Notes under the pieces: model-generated | The model's database searches: none | The model's input: the letters and a program-made list of their open reading frames with translations, nothing else | What the model was told of the DNA's origin: nothing | DNA from: Deltaproteobacteria bacterium | GTDB taxonomy: Bacteria > Myxococcota > Polyangia > Polyangiales > B10-G4 | Direction: 5' to 3' | Assembly: GCA_019312705.1 (NCBI GenBank) | Contig: JAFDCW010000236.1 | Coordinates: 1-6,859 of the forward strand | Length of the DNA stretch: 6,859 bases | In this document: positions 5,735 to 6,859 of the stretch, piece after piece | How positions within the stretch are numbered: the first letter of the stretch is position 1 | Layout of the letters: every line of letters begins with the position of its first letter | Program-made: the position numbers and the translations under genes

Positions 5735-6859
5735 ATGCCCTGTGCTGGTTGTGGATTCGAAAACCCTGAGGGGAGCGTGTACTGCCAGCAGTGCGGGACG
5801 CGCATGGGTGCCCCCGCGCCGGCTCCCGCCCCCGCTGCCGCGGCTCCAGCCAGCGAAGCGGGGGCATCTGGCAACGCCTGCTCTCGATGTGGGCATTCGA
5901 ACGCACCTCACATGCGCTTCTGCGTTCAATGCGGCAACGGCTTGAATCCCGAAGCGGTACCTCGAGCCGCCGCGGCACCTGCTCCTGCCGCAGCCACCGC
6001 GCTGGCCCCCGCCGCGGCCCCCGCTCCGGTCGCCGCTCCGGCCCCGGTTGCGACCCCCCATGCGGCCGCGGCCCCCTCCCCCGAACCCGCGGAGTCGCCC
6101 GTCGGCCAGGCCTGTTGGCGGTGCCGCGGTGTTGGGGACCCCGGCAGTGAGTTCTGCAAATTCTGCGGCGCCCGCTATGCTGATGGGCCCAACGACGCCC
6201 CCAACGCTGCCGCTTCTCGGCTCTCGCCCCACATGACCGCACCCTCGAAGGTCGTCGACGAGGCTGCTGTCGCCGGGGCCTCGTTCGGAGGCGCTGCGGC
6301 CAGCCCCCCCGCGGCCCCCGCGCCCCAGGCGTCGCCGGACGGCGCCCGACCAGGGTTCGCCACCGTCCTCGAGGCGGGGGCCCAGCCGACCCACAGCACG
6401 GCGCGCTTGGTGGCCATCCTCAAGGACGGCACGGATGGGCGCGTCTATCCCCTCGATCGGCCGTCCATCGACATCGGGAGCCGTGAGGGAGACGTTCTCC
6501 TCGCGGACGACCCCTATCTCTCCCCGCGCCACGCGAGGCTCGTCGAGAAGGGCGATTCCTGGGCCCTGGTCGACCTCGACAGCGTCAACGGATGCTACCT
6601 TCGCATTCGCCAACCGCAGGATATACAGTCCGGCGACATGATTCTCATCGGCCAACAGGTCATGCGTTTTGAGGTCCTCGGGGACACCGAGCTGCCCCTC
6701 GGGCCGGCCAGCGAACGTGGTGTTTTGGTCTTCGGAACACCCGAAGTGCCCCGGATTGTCAGGCTTTTGCAGTACACCACTGAAGGGGTAGGCCGAGACG
6801 TGCATTACCTGTATCGTGACGAAACGGTGCTAGGGCGGGAGAATGGCGACATTGTCTTC
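5735..6859 (+). CDS. Zinc-ribbon and tandem FHA-domain protein (3' end cut off)
   Basis: The reading frame stays open to the last base of the window, giving 375 residues of an incomplete protein. Three four-cysteine zinc ribbons (CxxC...CxxC) are visible: Cys3/6/17/20, Cys49/52/63/66 and Cys127/130/141/144. Long Ala/Pro-rich linkers separate them (about 25-46, 73-125 and 151-222). An FHA domain follows at about 224-314 with the expected phosphothreonine-binding residues: IGSR (Gly248-Arg250), SPRH (Ser263, His266) and VNG (Asn285-Gly286). A second FHA domain appears to begin at about 343, with LGRE at 366-369, and is cut by the window end. FHA domains read phosphothreonine, so a role downstream of Ser/Thr kinases is likely; the zinc ribbons may bind protein or nucleic acid. 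No signal peptide is visible. ATG 5735 is chosen because the first ribbon begins there, but it lacks a ribosome site. TTG 5696, seven bases after a GGGGG run, is a real alternative adding 13 residues. Confidence 0.85.
   Translation, partial: MPCAGCGFENPEGSVYCQQCGTRMGAPAPAPAPAAAAPASEAGASGNACSRCGHSNAPHMRFCVQCGNGLNPEAVPRAAAAPAPAAATALAPAAAPAPVAAPAPVATPHAAAAPSPEPAESPVGQACWRCRGVGDPGSEFCKFCGARYADGPNDAPNAAASRLSPHMTAPSKVVDEAAVAGASFGGAAASPPAAPAPQASPDGARPGFATVLEAGAQPTHSTARLVAILKDGTDGRVYPLDRPSIDIGSREGDVLLADDPYLSPRHARLVEKGDSWALVDLDSVNGCYLRIRQPQDIQSGDMILIGQQVMRFEVLGDTELPLGPASERGVLVFGTPEVPRIVRLLQYTTEGVGRDVHYLYRDETVLGRENGDIVF

Noticed and set aside
5519..6805. A 428-codon open frame on the minus strand, opposite the FHA gene
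   Set aside because: The plus strand encodes three zinc ribbons and an FHA domain with conserved residues. The antisense product is Gly/Arg/Ala-rich without motifs and overlaps the end of the beta-barrel gene.
1..6859. Search for a CRISPR array, tRNA, insertion sequence, toxin-antitoxin pair or defence cassette
   Set aside because: No direct repeats with spacers, cloverleaf, transposase-like frame with terminal repeats, or recognisable toxin/antitoxin or nuclease genes were seen by eye.

Overview
This window looks like ordinary chromosome from a GC-rich Gram-negative bacterium, most likely a myxobacterium or a relative (Myxococcota / former Deltaproteobacteria). That placement is inference. 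It rests on the strong G/C bias at third codon positions, a lipoprotein and a beta-barrel-like protein that imply an outer membrane, an Ala/Pro-rich zinc-ribbon plus FHA protein, and my recollection that several of these small proteins resemble myxobacterial ones. I see no tRNA, rRNA, CRISPR array, insertion sequence, prophage or defence cassette.

Layout. (1) 96-1520 (+): a membrane-anchored TAXI-type substrate-binding protein with no TRAP permease gene beside it. It is preceded by a leader with two hairpins. (2) 2263-1543 (-): two coupled genes, a lipoprotein followed by a PRC-barrel protein, running toward the TAXI gene. The two transcription units meet at an 8-bp perfect stem-loop at 1535-1554. 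(3) 2377-4464 (+): low-specificity L-threonine aldolase, then three bases later a TTG-started TPR protein, probably one operon. The 113-bp divergent gap in front holds palindromes and a -10-like hexamer very close to the ATG. (4) 4860-4513 (-): a small protein with a nearly pure Asp/Glu tail, convergent with the TPR gene, with a 13-bp palindrome just upstream of its start. (5) 4988-5635 (+): an exported, probably outer-membrane beta-barrel protein. (6) 5735-6859 (+, cut by the window end): a protein with three zinc ribbons, Ala/Pro-rich linkers, one complete FHA domain and the beginning of a second.

How the genes work together. Only two pairs look like shared transcription units: lipoprotein with PRC-barrel, and threonine aldolase with TPR protein. 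No pathway links all the genes. Several encode envelope or membrane proteins (TAXI receptor, lipoprotein, TPR protein, beta-barrel). The FHA protein probably belongs to phosphothreonine signalling, and the aldolase is amino-acid metabolism.

I looked for an undescribed system and found no convincing multi-gene one. The most interesting items are the orphan, doubly membrane-anchored TAXI receptor with a cytoplasmic helical tail; the triple-zinc-ribbon tandem-FHA protein; the archaeal-style PRC-barrel protein coupled to a lipoprotein; the acidic-tail protein; and short perfect dyads placed where operators or terminators would be.
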